Assembly: GCA_902489295.1 (NCBI GenBank)
Contig: CABTZM010000003.1
Span: 1-29,237, forward strand
DNA length: 29,237 nt
DNA from: an uncultured Collinsella sp.
Lineage (GTDB): Bacteria; Actinomycetota; Coriobacteriia; Coriobacteriales; Coriobacteriaceae
Direction: 5' to 3'
Part shown: in pieces, positions 1 to 7,588 of the stretch
How positions within the stretch are numbered: position 1 is the first letter of the stretch
Layout of the letters: each line of letters opens with the position of its first letter
The notes under the pieces: model-generated
Databases searched by the model: none
What the model was told of the DNA's origin: nothing
What the model saw: only the letters and a program-made list of their open reading frames with translations
Program-made: the position numbers and the translations under genes

Positions 1-55
1 CCCCCCGGCCCCCCCCCCCCCCCCCGGGCCCCCCGGGGGGGGTGTTTTTTTTTTC
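1..55. repeat. Low-complexity C/G/T homopolymer runs at the window edge
   Basis: The first ~55 bases are almost only runs of C, then G, then a run of ten T, then C. Normal mixed coding sequence begins at about position 60. The coding frame of the downstream permease stays open through the run, but the residues it gives (mostly Pro, Gly, Phe) make no sense for a permease N-terminus. The likely cause is a sequencing or assembly artefact at a contig end. Confidence 0.8.
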
Positions 56-1015
56 CCCCGCGCACACCGGGCACACCCAGGGAAACGCCAAAAGCCGTAT
101 CTCGCCACCCTGCCCGGACTCATCCTGGGCTGCCTTGTTTGTTGCGCGCTCTGGGGGTCGGCTTTCCCCTGCATCAAGATCGGCTACGCACTCTTTGGTA
201 TCCCAGCGCACGATAGCGCCTCGCAGCTGCTCTTCGCGGGTCTGCGCTTCACCCTTGCCGGCATGCTGGTCATTGTTGGCATGAGCGTGGCCCAGCGCCG
301 TCCGCTCGTTCCGCAAGTGCGCGATATCAAGCCCATCTGCATCTTGTCGCTCTTCCAGACTATCGGGCAGTACTTCTTTTTCTACCTGGGACTCTCGCGC
401 GCCAGCGCCATGTCGAGCTCCATCATCGAGGCCAGCGCCAACTTCCTCGCAATCCTCTTTGCCGCCCTGGCGTTTCGCACCGAAAAGCTCGATGCGGCCA
501 AGGTGCTCGGCTGCGTTCTGGGCTTTGCCGGCGTCGCACTCGTTAACCTTTCGGGTGCAGACGGCACCTTTGGCTTTAGGCTCGACGGCGAGGGCTTTAT
601 CCTGGCCTCCACTGTCGCGGGCGCCCTTTCGACCTGCCTGATCGGCATCTTCTCGCGAGAGCACGACGGCGTTTTGCTTGCCGGCTGGCAGTTCCTGGTC
701 GGCGGTCTCGTCCTCACCGCTATCGGCTTTCTGATGGGCGGCGCGCTCTCCCCCACGGCAATCGTCCCCGCCATCGCGCTCATCGTCTATATGGCGCTTA
801 TCTCCGCAGTCGCTTACTCGCTGTGGTCGCGTCTGCTTGCCGTCAACCCCGTCAGCCGCGTCTCGGTCTTTGGGTTTATGAACCCGGTCTTCGGCGTGCT
901 GCTGAGCGCGCTGCTGCTCGGCGAGGGCGCCGGCACGAGCCCTGTCACCGTAATCATGGCCCTGCTCTTAGTCTGCGGCGGCATCATCATTGTCAATAAA
1001 CCTAAAATGGCCTAG
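2..1015 (+). CDS. EamA/DMT-family permease, 5' end damaged or missing
   Basis: This is an inner-membrane drug/metabolite transporter of the EamA (RhaT/YdcZ-like) type; the substrate cannot be told. Credible coding starts at about position 62 in the frame of the stop at 1013-1015, giving ~317 residues, close to the usual ~300. The first EamA repeat begins with the helix LGCLVCCALWGSAFPCIK (from ~122) followed by LLFAGLRFTLAGMLVI, a typical family pattern. The second repeat begins near residue LAGWQFLVGGLV and ends in a hydrophobic helix with a short basic tail (NKPKMA). About ten membrane segments are expected. The ATG at 263 lies inside the second helix, so it is not the true start even though it opens a long frame. 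The real start codon is lost in the homopolymer run at the edge. A strong terminator follows at 1083-1125. Confidence 0.85.
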   Translation, partial: PPAPPPPPGPPGGGVFFFPRAHRAHPGKRQKPYLATLPGLILGCLVCCALWGSAFPCIKIGYALFGIPAHDSASQLLFAGLRFTLAGMLVIVGMSVAQRRPLVPQVRDIKPICILSLFQTIGQYFFFYLGLSRASAMSSSIIEASANFLAILFAALAFRTEKLDAAKVLGCVLGFAGVALVNLSGADGTFGFRLDGEGFILASTVAGALSTCLIGIFSREHDGVLLAGWQFLVGGLVLTAIGFLMGGALSPTAIVPAIALIVYMALISAVAYSLWSRLLAVNPVSRVSVFGFMNPVFGVLLSALLLGEGAGTSPVTVIMALLLVCGGIIIVNKPKMA

Positions 1016-1082
1016 CGAGCTGCCGCGTTCCGAGAAAAAGACGAAGCGTATCTTCGACAGCCGTTACTAATCCCACCAACGC

Positions 1083-1125
1083 AAAAGGGGCGCACGACCA
1101 TCGCAACGGTCGTGCGCCCCCTTTT
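1083..1125. terminator. Bidirectional intrinsic terminator between convergent genes
   Basis: A perfect 13-bp stem (GGGGCGCACGACC at 1087-1099 with its complement at 1108-1120) closes an 8-base loop. It is flanked by AAAA on the left and CTTTT on the right, so it can end transcripts from both sides. It lies between the permease stop (1015) and the diguanylate cyclase stop (1126). Confidence 0.9.
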
Positions 1126-2268
1126 CTAGCGTATCTGGACGCCGGCTTTCTTTTTCTCGGCCTTAACACGGTAGAGTTCCGCATCGGCAGCGCGAAGTAA
1201 GTCTTGCCACGTATCGACACCATCACCGACCCGCGCGTATCCAATAGACATCTGCAATAGATACGGCACCTCGGCACGAGCGAGCTCATCGTTGATCGCC
1301 GCACACAGGCTTATGATCTCCTGCTCCGTCGCTGCCTTTTGGAGCACCACGAACTCATCGCCGCCATAGCGCGCGATAAAGCCGCCGGACATCGAGCAGA
1401 CGTCCTTGAGCGCCTTCGAAACAACCTGAAGGGCATGGTCGCCCTCGACATGTCCATAGCGGTCGTTAATCTGCTTAAAGCCGTCAGCATCCATCATCAG
1501 CAGATACACATCATCGGCCTGGTCAGCACCCGAGAACAGCGACAGCATATAGGTCTCACAACGGTTACGGTTGTTGAGTCCAGTCAACGGGTCAGTCGAG
1601 ATCAGCTGCTCCTGGTAGACGATATAGAGCAGCAAAATACTGATCATTATGCCGACGCAAAGGCCGGGCACCGAAAATACGACCTGAAAGGTACCGCCCA
1701 CCAGAGCGGGGACCGCGAAAAAGGCGAGGGTACGATAAATGGCCTTCTTTTGCAGGCTTTCGACTTTTCGAGCCTGAACAAAGGCATGCAAGGACGTATA
1801 TATGACGTAGCAGTAGCTAACGATAGGCTGAATCATATAAGCTGCACCGCGACGATATACGCCCTGCGCATCGATATAGAAAAGAGCGTGTGTCCAGTAG
1901 CTGGTAAATGCCAGGGCGACCACTACCGCCGTAGGCAATGCCACGAGTGCCATCCTGTAGCGCGTGGCCAGGAATCGCGAGCCCTGCATCGTCTCGGAAT
2001 AGAAGAACCAAATGAGGCACGCGATGGCAAACAGCGAAAACGAAACCGCGTTGGAAATCCAGTTGGCAGCGATACCCACGGAGGTGTTGACCCCGTCCGA
2101 GAGCGTCCAGATCATATCGAAGAAGACATAGGCGGCAGACGTGTAGCCCAGCATACTGAACAAAAGCTGCTGAGTACTCGAGAACAAGGAGCGACGGCTT
2201 CGTGCGGCAAGCCCGATAAGAATAATCATGCACAGCATAAAGATCTCGATCTTGAGTGCCTTAACCAC
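1126..2268 (-). CDS. Membrane-bound GGDEF diguanylate cyclase
   Basis: Predicted to condense two GTP into cyclic di-GMP at the membrane. The 380-residue protein has an N-terminal half with about six or seven hydrophobic helices (roughly residues 7-22, 33-55, 70-92, 105-125, 143-165, 180-216) that probably senses a signal, followed by a GGDEF domain. Visible landmarks are DPLTGLNNR (226-234), the metal-binding Asp in MMDADGFKQIND (~258-269), YGHVEGDHAL, and the active-site loop RYGGDEF (300-306), all intact, so it should be active. No RxxD inhibitory site precedes the GGDEF loop. The start is a GTG with GAGGGG upstream; an ATG at residue 11 is an alternative. It has its own unit, with hairpins upstream (2332-2413) and a terminator downstream. 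No EAL domain is nearby. Confidence 0.92.
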   Translation of the reverse strand: MVKALKIEIFMLCMIILIGLAARSRRSLFSSTQQLLFSMLGYTSAAYVFFDMIWTLSDGVNTSVGIAANWISNAVSFSLFAIACLIWFFYSETMQGSRFLATRYRMALVALPTAVVVALAFTSYWTHALFYIDAQGVYRRGAAYMIQPIVSYCYVIYTSLHAFVQARKVESLQKKAIYRTLAFFAVPALVGGTFQVVFSVPGLCVGIMISILLLYIVYQEQLISTDPLTGLNNRNRCETYMLSLFSGADQADDVYLLMMDADGFKQINDRYGHVEGDHALQVVSKALKDVCSMSGGFIARYGGDEFVVLQKAATEQEIISLCAAINDELARAEVPYLLQMSIGYARVGDGVDTWQDLLRAADAELYRVKAEKKKAGVQIR

Positions 2269-2331
2269 TAGGTTCCATCCCCTCTATATCCAAGTGGCCA
2301 GAATCGCCCGAGTCATGCCCGGGCACCAAAC

Positions 2332-2351
2332 ACCCCTTACTCCGCAGGGGT
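2332..2351. other. Small hairpin between kdgT-like gene and diguanylate cyclase gene
   Basis: ACCCCT (2332-2337) pairs with AGGGGT (2346-2351) around an 8-base loop. On the minus strand it comes after the larger hairpin at 2366-2413 and before the cyclase start. It may strengthen termination or shape the cyclase leader. There is no clear T-run. Confidence 0.4.
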
Positions 2352-2365
2352 AAAGGGAATAATAG

Positions 2366-2413
2366 CAGAGCGTCCGAATGGCTCTGGATAGCAGATGCCG
2401 TTCGGACGCTCTG
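2366..2413 (-). terminator. Inverted repeat, probable terminator of the KdgT-like gene
   Basis: A perfect 13-bp inverted repeat (CAGAGCGTCCGAA at 2366-2378, complement at 2401-2413) encloses 22 bases. It lies 45 bases past the stop of the minus-strand transporter and is followed on that strand by the moderately T-rich CTATTATTCCCTTTA. The long loop is unusual for an intrinsic terminator; a protein-binding site is the alternative. Confidence 0.6.
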
Positions 2414-2457
2414 ATGGCGCGAATTGCACGCGCCGTTTCATTGATTCGAAGAGGCGA

Positions 2458-3480
2458 CTACTCGCCGTCGATATCGGTCGCGACGGCCTCCTCGATAGCC
2501 TCGACACCGGCAGGCGACAGGTCTTCCTTGCCTTGGCAGAACTTCTTGTCGACCCAACCGGTCAGGATCGGGGCCATGATCGCCGTGATGATAACGGCGG
2601 TGGCGATCTGGGCGTACGCGGTGGGCGCAAGCTCGGCATAACGCGGAGCGACCTCGGCAAGCGCGACCGGCGTGGTCATAGCCGTACCGGCGATGGTGGA
2701 GCATGCAACGGCAGCCTTGCCGTTGCCGCCGCACAGGCGCTCAAAGGCAAAGGTGATGGGACCGACGATAAAGAGAGTGATGAGGCCCAGCAGGATGCCC
2801 GAGATGCCGCCAGTGATGAAACTCGACAGGCTCATGGACGCACCGAGCTGAAAACCGATGACGGCAATCGCGGGATTGGCGCCGGGGACCAGCAGGTTCT
2901 TGATGAACGGGAACAGGTTGCCCAAAACCATGCCGATAACGAGTGGCAGGATAGAACCGACGATAGTGCCCAGCGGAATGTTGGCGAGACCCGAGACACC
3001 GAGGATGATCATCGTAACGGCGGGGCCGGCCGTAAAGAACAGGATGCCGACAGCACCCTGCTCGGACTCGTCGCCGAACTCGCCCATGATGCCCGTATAG
3101 AGCGCCATGTTGCAGAACGTGATGCCGCCGATGATGGACACGGAACTCAGGCCAAGGAAGTTGTCGTTAAAGAAATATGCCACGCCCAAGCCGAGAGCCG
3201 CCGCGACGACAAGCTTGGGAATCAGCACAACGATACCGGTCTTGATGGCGCCCGGTGTGGACTTAAAGCTGATACCGGCACCCACGAAGAGCAGGATCGC
3301 CGCAACGATAGTATTGGAACCACCGCGGCAGGCAGCCGTAAAGAAGCCGCCGATCTCGAAGACCTGTGGGCAGAAGGTGTTGAGCAGAAGGCCGACGATC
3401 ATGGGATAGATCATGATGTCGCCCGGGATGCGCGGGACCTTGAATTTCTTTTGCTCGTTGGCGGTTGCTTCCTGTGCCAT
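2458..3480 (-). CDS. kdgT: 2-keto-3-deoxygluconate permease family transporter (KdgT-like)
   Basis: A 340-residue inner-membrane transporter resembling KdgT, the proton-coupled importer of 2-keto-3-deoxygluconate released from pectin and uronic acids. From memory of E. coli KdgT, the shared order is an N-terminal IPGDIMIYPMIVGLLLNTF, then ILLFVGAGISFK, a central MTMIILGVSGLA, GSILPLVIGMVLGNL, and near the end a segment with GKAAVACSTIAGTAMTTPVA. About ten helices are expected and the length is normal for the family. The chosen ATG has GGGGG five bases upstream; a TTG ten codons earlier has no better site. No KDG kinase or aldolase gene is in the window, so the substrate is inferred from family alone. 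It is followed by its own terminator, so it is probably monocistronic. Confidence 0.85.
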   Translation of the reverse strand: MAQEATANEQKKFKVPRIPGDIMIYPMIVGLLLNTFCPQVFEIGGFFTAACRGGSNTIVAAILLFVGAGISFKSTPGAIKTGIVVLIPKLVVAAALGLGVAYFFNDNFLGLSSVSIIGGITFCNMALYTGIMGEFGDESEQGAVGILFFTAGPAVTMIILGVSGLANIPLGTIVGSILPLVIGMVLGNLFPFIKNLLVPGANPAIAVIGFQLGASMSLSSFITGGISGILLGLITLFIVGPITFAFERLCGGNGKAAVACSTIAGTAMTTPVALAEVAPRYAELAPTAYAQIATAVIITAIMAPILTGWVDKKFCQGKEDLSPAGVEAIEEAVATDIDGE

Positions 3481-3622
3481 GAAACCCCCATTTCCGCTGA
3501 CGGGGAACAAAAGCCCACGTCATGCTTTGCTACGGTAAAGTTTGACCATGGTACCAGAAGAAGCAGACCAGTTCGATGAGAAATTCGATTCGTTAGGCCA
3601 AGACGGCAAGCGCGCCTTGCTC

Positions 3623-3946
3623 TTACACGAGGCTCAAGGCGATATAGAGCACGATGCCCGAAACGCAGCACCACAACATCGATTTCGTCTTTATCGCCAC
3701 CACCACGACGCCGGCGGCCGCGATCCAAGGAACCACACCCGGCCACAGTCCCGCATCGAACGCCCCGGGGCTCACCAAGTCGTTGGCAACCAGTGCGGCA
3801 AAGGCAGCGGGAGGAATGTAGCCCAGGGCCTCGGTGACGCGCGGCGACAGGGTCCGCCCACGCAAGGCGAACGCCGGCGCGATGCGGAAGAACGCGATGG
3901 CAGCCCACGACGACAGCCACAGGACCAAAAACTCATTAACGGGCAT
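3623..3946 (-). CDS. azlD: AzlD-family branched-chain amino acid transport subunit
   Basis: The small partner of an AzlCD/BrnFE-type exporter of branched-chain amino acids. The protein has 107 residues with four hydrophobic stretches, including FLVLWLSSWAAIAFFRIAPA at the N-terminus, GYIPPAAFAALVANDLV in the middle, and WCCVSGIVLYIALSLV at the end. The motif around the proline pair (YIPPAA) is typical of AzlD. The ATG at 3946 overlaps the end of azlC by 11 bases, with GGAAG upstream, indicating translational coupling; in-frame ATGs at 3964 and 3976 are less likely because they would lengthen the overlap. The 142 bases after it, up to the KdgT-like gene, hold no obvious terminator. Confidence 0.85.
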   Translation of the reverse strand: MPVNEFLVLWLSSWAAIAFFRIAPAFALRGRTLSPRVTEALGYIPPAAFAALVANDLVSPGAFDAGLWPGVVPWIAAAGVVVVAIKTKSMLWCCVSGIVLYIALSLV

Positions 3947-4628
3947 CGCGGGCACCACTTCCATCCGTAAGGGCATCGCACGCGAGCGCCACGGCAACAC
4001 CGACGAGCACGCTCACCGGCACGGCGACATTCGTCCACCCCAAAAACTTGCATATGGCGACGGACACTGCAGCCAAAACGGCGACTACGATATTGCCGCG
4101 CGACAGTTGCTGCGAACAGAGCAAGCAGATAAAGAGCGAAGTGCAGACAAAACCCGCAATAGCGGTAGGAACATCGATGACGGCGCCGACAACGGCGCCC
4201 ATCGTGCACGAGACGCCCCACGTTGCGATGAGGATCACGTTGAGCGCAAAGGACTCGCGCGGACCCCAGTCATCCCCCTCAACCAGCTTAGCCAACGAGA
4301 TGCCGTATGCCTCCTCGGTGAGCGTCGCGGCAACCGCCAGCGTTTGGCGCTTCGAGGCGCCCGTCAGATGCGGTGCGATCGATGCCGAATAAAGTGCAAA
4401 GCGCGAAGAGATGGCGGCGACGGAGGCGACGATCGATGCCGCCGGCACGCCCGCCAGCCACAGGTTGCAGATCATGAACTGCCCGCTGCCTGTCACGAAC
4501 GTGCTACTCAGGGCAAAGACCATCCAGGGCTCCATCCCCGTCTGCGCCATAATCATTCCGCACGGCGCGCCTATCGCAACATAGGTAAGCATCACCGGCC
4601 AGACAGTTTTAACGATTTTGAACACCAT
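3936..4628 (-). CDS. azlC: AzlC-family branched-chain amino acid exporter, large subunit
   Basis: The large membrane subunit of an AzlCD-type permease; relatives confer 4-azaleucine resistance in Bacillus subtilis and export isoleucine and methionine in Corynebacterium (BrnF). The 230-residue protein shows PVMLTYVAIGAPCGMIMAQ, then the conserved FVTGSGQFMICNLWLAG region, the RFALYSASIAPHL segment, and TLTEEAYGISLAKL, all in the family order. About seven or eight helices are expected. The start chosen is the ATG at 4628, with AAGGAA five bases upstream; longer in-frame starts give an unlikely polar, Arg-rich leader. It is divergent from the HD hydrolase, sharing a 127-base intergenic region that contains a 7-bp inverted repeat. 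Confidence 0.9.
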   Translation of the reverse strand: MVFKIVKTVWPVMLTYVAIGAPCGMIMAQTGMEPWMVFALSSTFVTGSGQFMICNLWLAGVPAASIVASVAAISSRFALYSASIAPHLTGASKRQTLAVAATLTEEAYGISLAKLVEGDDWGPRESFALNVILIATWGVSCTMGAVVGAVIDVPTAIAGFVCTSLFICLLCSQQLSRGNIVVAVLAAVSVAICKFLGWTNVAVPVSVLVGVAVALACDALTDGSGARDAR

Positions 4629-4657
4629 AACGTTCCTTATCCCGACAAGGCATCCGA

Positions 4658-4715
4658 GCCGCATGCAACGATGCGGCAGATTTATCGTCCGGCGGCAACC
4701 GGGTTCACCTACAAT
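4658..4715. promoter_or_regulatory. Inverted repeat and candidate promoter in azlC/HD divergent region
   Basis: A perfect 7-bp inverted repeat (GCCGCAT at 4658-4664, ATGCGGC at 4671-4677) sits 30 bases upstream of azlC. Facing the HD gene, TACAAT at 4710-4715 is a good -10 match, but no convincing -35 precedes it. The repeat could be an operator or a leader hairpin for azlC. Confidence 0.4.
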
Positions 4716-4755
4716 TGCCACCGGATCGAAGGACACAACTTTTTAGGAAGTCATT

Positions 4756-5568
4756 ATGACAGCTATCGATCGAACGCGGGCAGCCAGGGCCTTCAAGACC
4801 TATACCGATGCCTACGATGCCACCAATCCGCGCATCGCACTCAAAATCGAGCACACCTATCACGTGGCGGAAGCGTGCGATGCCGTGGCGCGCGAGCAGA
4901 ACTGGTCGACAGAGGATATTGACCTGGCCTGGCTTTGCGGCCTGCTGCACGATATGGGCCGCTTTGAGCAGCTGCGCCGCTGGGACACCTTTAAAGATGC
5001 CGAGAGCATGAGCCATGCAGCGTTGGGCGTCGAGGTCCTCTTTGGCGAGAATCCCGCCGATGCACCAGCCGCAACGAGCATCCGCAATTTTATTGAGGCC
5101 GACGAGAACGACGAGCTCATTCGCGCGAGCATTGCCTATCACAGCGATTTCCGCCTACCCGCGCAGCTCGATAAGCGCACCCAGAGCTTCTGCGATATCG
5201 TGCGCGACGGCGACAAGATCGACATTATGCGCACCATCGCTGACAGTACCGTCGACACCATCCTCAAAGTGAATGAGGACACGTTTCTTTCCAGCGGCTT
5301 CTCGGCGCCGACGCTCGCCGCCTTTGACGAGCGCCGGTGCGTCGCACGCGATGAGCGCGAGGAGCCGGCAGACTTCCTGGTAGGGCTCATCTGCTTTATG
5401 TTTGAACTTGTCTATCCCGCAAGCCGCGCGCTGGCGCGCGAGCAGGGCGATATCTACCGCCTGCTCGACGCACCCTTTGGCATTAAACGGCCCTTTACCG
5501 ATCCCGCCACACAGGCGACCTGGGAGCGCCTCAAAGGCGAGATGCGCACCTGGCTGGCAGGCGCCTAG
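4756..5568 (+). CDS. HD-domain metal-dependent phosphohydrolase
   Basis: A 270-residue soluble protein of the HD superfamily, whose members cleave phosphate esters of nucleotides or cyclic dinucleotides using bound metals. The metal ligands can be followed: IEHTYHV (His33 or His36), GLLHDMGRF (His65-Asp66), and DGDKIDIM (Asp151/Asp153). Extra histidines (87 and 129, in the IAYHSDF segment) are as expected for larger HD proteins. The substrate is not evident; no sensor or nucleotide-binding domain is attached. The start has AGGAAG six bases upstream. The stop overlaps that of the convergent etfA gene within the four bases CTAG (5565-5568), leaving no room for a terminator between them. Confidence 0.85.
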   Translation: MTAIDRTRAARAFKTYTDAYDATNPRIALKIEHTYHVAEACDAVAREQNWSTEDIDLAWLCGLLHDMGRFEQLRRWDTFKDAESMSHAALGVEVLFGENPADAPAATSIRNFIEADENDELIRASIAYHSDFRLPAQLDKRTQSFCDIVRDGDKIDIMRTIADSTVDTILKVNEDTFLSSGFSAPTLAAFDERRCVARDEREEPADFLVGLICFMFELVYPASRALAREQGDIYRLLDAPFGIKRPFTDPATQATWERLKGEMRTWLAGA

Positions 5569-6770
5569 CGCTCAAGCTGGGCCAGCAGCTCTTCGACAAC
5601 CTCAACGGCATCACCGACGACCTTATACTGGGCGGCGCCGAAGATAGGGGCATCCGGGTCCTCGTTGATGGCAATGATGCACTCCGCCCCACCGATGCCG
5701 GCAAGATGTTGGATGGCGCCCGAGACACCGATGCTCACGAGGAGCTTCGGCGAGACCGATACGCCCGTCTGACCGATCTGATGGCGATACTCCAGCCAGC
5801 CGGCCTCCACAACGGGTCGCGTGCAGCCGAGCTCGGCGCCCAGGGCGTCGGCGAGCTTTCGCATCAGAGGCAGGTTCTTCTTGGAGCCAATGCCGCGACC
5901 CACCACGACAAGACGCCCGGCATCGGCAATCGAAGCCTGCTGTCCCCACTCCTCGGCGGGGATCGAGATTTCGACGCGGGCCTTAACGCCATCTGCCAGT
6001 GATACCTGGACAATCGCGCCGGAGCGGCTGTAGTCAAAGTCGGGCGCCTTAAAGATGCCGGGACGCACCGTAGCCATTTGAGGGCGATGGTTGGGGCAAA
6101 CGATGGTAGCCATCAGGTTGCCGCCAAACGCCGGGCGCGTCTGCTGCAACAGGCCCGTCTCCGTATCCATCGAAAGCACGGTGCAGTCGGCTGTAAGGCC
6201 CGTCTGCAAGCGCACGGCAACGCCGGGCGCCAACTCGCGCCCAAAAGCGGTCGCGCCGTACAGAATAGCCTCGGGCTTGCGCTCGGCTACCAAATCGCAG
6301 ATCAGGCGGGCGTAGACCTCTGCATCGTTTTGGCGCAGGCGCTCGTCGCGACAGACCAGGACCTCGTCCGCGCCGGCACAAACCAGATGCTCCAAGTCCC
6401 CAAGCGAGCCCTCGGGGCCCATGCCGACCAGCGCTACCAAACGGCAGCCACGGGCATTGGCAAGCTCGCGGCCCTTGCCCATGAGCTCATAGGCCACAGG
6501 GGCTACGGTGTCATGCTCGTCAGTCTGCACAAATACCCAAATGTCTTGGTACGCGTCGAGATCGACTGCACCAGTGGCCTCATCGCGTTCAATCGAGATA
6601 GCGTTGACCGGACAGGCGTCGACGCAGCCGCCGCACAGGATGCAGCCGTCGGTTACGCGGGCGCAGCGGTTGGGGCGCTCGCCCTCCACCACAATGCCAC
6701 CCGAGGCACAGGCGCGAACGCAGCGACCGCAGCCGATGCAGGCTTCGCTATCGATAATCAGTCCGCTCAT
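5565..6770 (-). CDS. etfA: Electron transfer flavoprotein alpha subunit with N-terminal 2x[4Fe-4S] ferredoxin domain
   Basis: The FAD-carrying subunit of an Etf, fused to a ferredoxin domain. Residues 11, 14, 17, 21 and 43, 46, 49, 53 are cysteines in two CxxCxxCxxxC motifs (CIGCGRCVRAC and CILCGGCVDAC). An EtfA N-domain follows (from about residue 75: DIWVFVQTDEHD), and the C-terminal FAD domain has the family signature pieces GRGIGSKKN, RPVVEAGW, QIGQTG, VSIGVSGAIQHLAG and DPDAPIFG. At 401 residues it is longer than plain EtfA (~320) by the ferredoxin part. In the A. woodii lactate dehydrogenase/Etf complex the equivalent subunit (LctC) also has a ferredoxin-like extension. The ATG directly follows the etfB stop (no gap), with GAGGGG inside the etfB end. 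It is the last gene of the operon. Confidence 0.93.
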   Translation of the reverse strand: MSGLIIDSEACIGCGRCVRACASGGIVVEGERPNRCARVTDGCILCGGCVDACPVNAISIERDEATGAVDLDAYQDIWVFVQTDEHDTVAPVAYELMGKGRELANARGCRLVALVGMGPEGSLGDLEHLVCAGADEVLVCRDERLRQNDAEVYARLICDLVAERKPEAILYGATAFGRELAPGVAVRLQTGLTADCTVLSMDTETGLLQQTRPAFGGNLMATIVCPNHRPQMATVRPGIFKAPDFDYSRSGAIVQVSLADGVKARVEISIPAEEWGQQASIADAGRLVVVGRGIGSKKNLPLMRKLADALGAELGCTRPVVEAGWLEYRHQIGQTGVSVSPKLLVSIGVSGAIQHLAGIGGAECIIAINEDPDAPIFGAAQYKVVGDAVEVVEELLAQLER

Positions 6771-7586
6771 CTATGCCATCCCCTCGATAATCTTGGCGAG
6801 CTTTGCCGCCTGCTCGGATGCCGTGCCTTCAACGGCCTCACACGTTTGGTCACGGTCGGGTACAAACGAACGCACGACTTGCGTCGGTGAACCTGCGAGG
6901 CCGCAGCGCGAAGGGTCGGCGTTCACGTCTGCGGCGCTCACCACCCGCACCTCAGCTTCCTCGGCCGCACGAATACCGGCAATGCTCGGCATGCGCAGCT
7001 GGCCAATCTCTTTGGCAGTTGTCATCGCGCAGGGCATCTCCAGATACACGGTCTCCTCGCCGGCATCGCAGCCGTGAACGAGCGCCAGCGAACCGCACGT
7101 CGTAAAGCCCGCACTCTGCACGCAGCTCACGTCAGTTACGCAGGGAATCTCAAAGGCACCGGCAAGCTCGGGGCCGATCTGGGCCGTATCGCCGTCCACC
7201 GCCATCTTGCCGCAGATAAGAAGATCGAAGTCCTCATCGAGAGCCTCGATACCGCACTTGAGGGCATAGGTGGTGGCCAGGGTATCGGCACCTGCAAAGG
7301 CTCGGTCGGTTAGCAGCAGCGCATCATCGGCACCGCGGGCGATACAGTCACGCAGCAACGATTCGGTCGCGGGAATGCCCATCGACACCACTGACACGCG
7401 CACGTCCATGCCAAAGCCGATAAAGTCATCCTTCAGCGCCAGCGCGCATTCCAGGGCGCTCGCGTCAAAGGGATTAATGACGGCTTGTTTGCCATCGCGC
7501 ACGATGGTGTTGGTCTTGGGATCCATCTTGACCTCGGTGCTTCCCGGTACCGCCTTGACGCACACCACCATATGGAAATCGCTCAT
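6771..7586 (-). CDS. etfB: Electron transfer flavoprotein beta subunit
   Basis: The partner of EtfA, carrying the second flavin site. Family landmarks are VVCVKAVPGST at the N-terminus, AVINPFDASALECAL, the loop GKMAVDGDTAQIGPELA, and AMTTAKEIGQLRMPS near the end. In bifurcating Etf proteins this subunit holds the bifurcating FAD and the NAD site; that role here is inferred from the operon partners. The 271-residue length is normal. The ATG at 7586 has AAAGGAGG nine bases upstream and lies two bases past the stop of the dehydrogenase gene; a GTG two codons earlier would sit too close to that site. Gene order LDH-etfB-etfA with near-zero spacing points to one complex. Confidence 0.93.
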   Translation of the reverse strand: MSDFHMVVCVKAVPGSTEVKMDPKTNTIVRDGKQAVINPFDASALECALALKDDFIGFGMDVRVSVVSMGIPATESLLRDCIARGADDALLLTDRAFAGADTLATTYALKCGIEALDEDFDLLICGKMAVDGDTAQIGPELAGAFEIPCVTDVSCVQSAGFTTCGSLALVHGCDAGEETVYLEMPCAMTTAKEIGQLRMPSIAGIRAAEEAEVRVVSAADVNADPSRCGLAGSPTQVVRSFVPDRDQTCEAVEGTASEQAAKLAKIIEGMA

Positions 7587-7588
7587 CT

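Noticed and set aside
42..284. 80-codon open frame at the window start
   Set aside because: It overlaps the permease in another frame; the permease reading gives family-like helices, and this one does not.
1339..2271. 310-codon plus-strand open frame opposite the diguanylate cyclase
   Set aside because: It is the complement of a clear GGDEF gene and its product has no domain-like pattern; high GC keeps antisense frames open.
2395..3579. 394-codon plus-strand open frame opposite the KdgT-like gene
   Set aside because: Very Asp/Arg/Gly-rich product typical of an antisense shadow; the minus strand has a clean membrane transporter.
3834..4922. 362-codon plus-strand open frame opposite azlCD
   Set aside because: Antisense of recognised azlC and azlD; His/Arg-rich composition without domain features.
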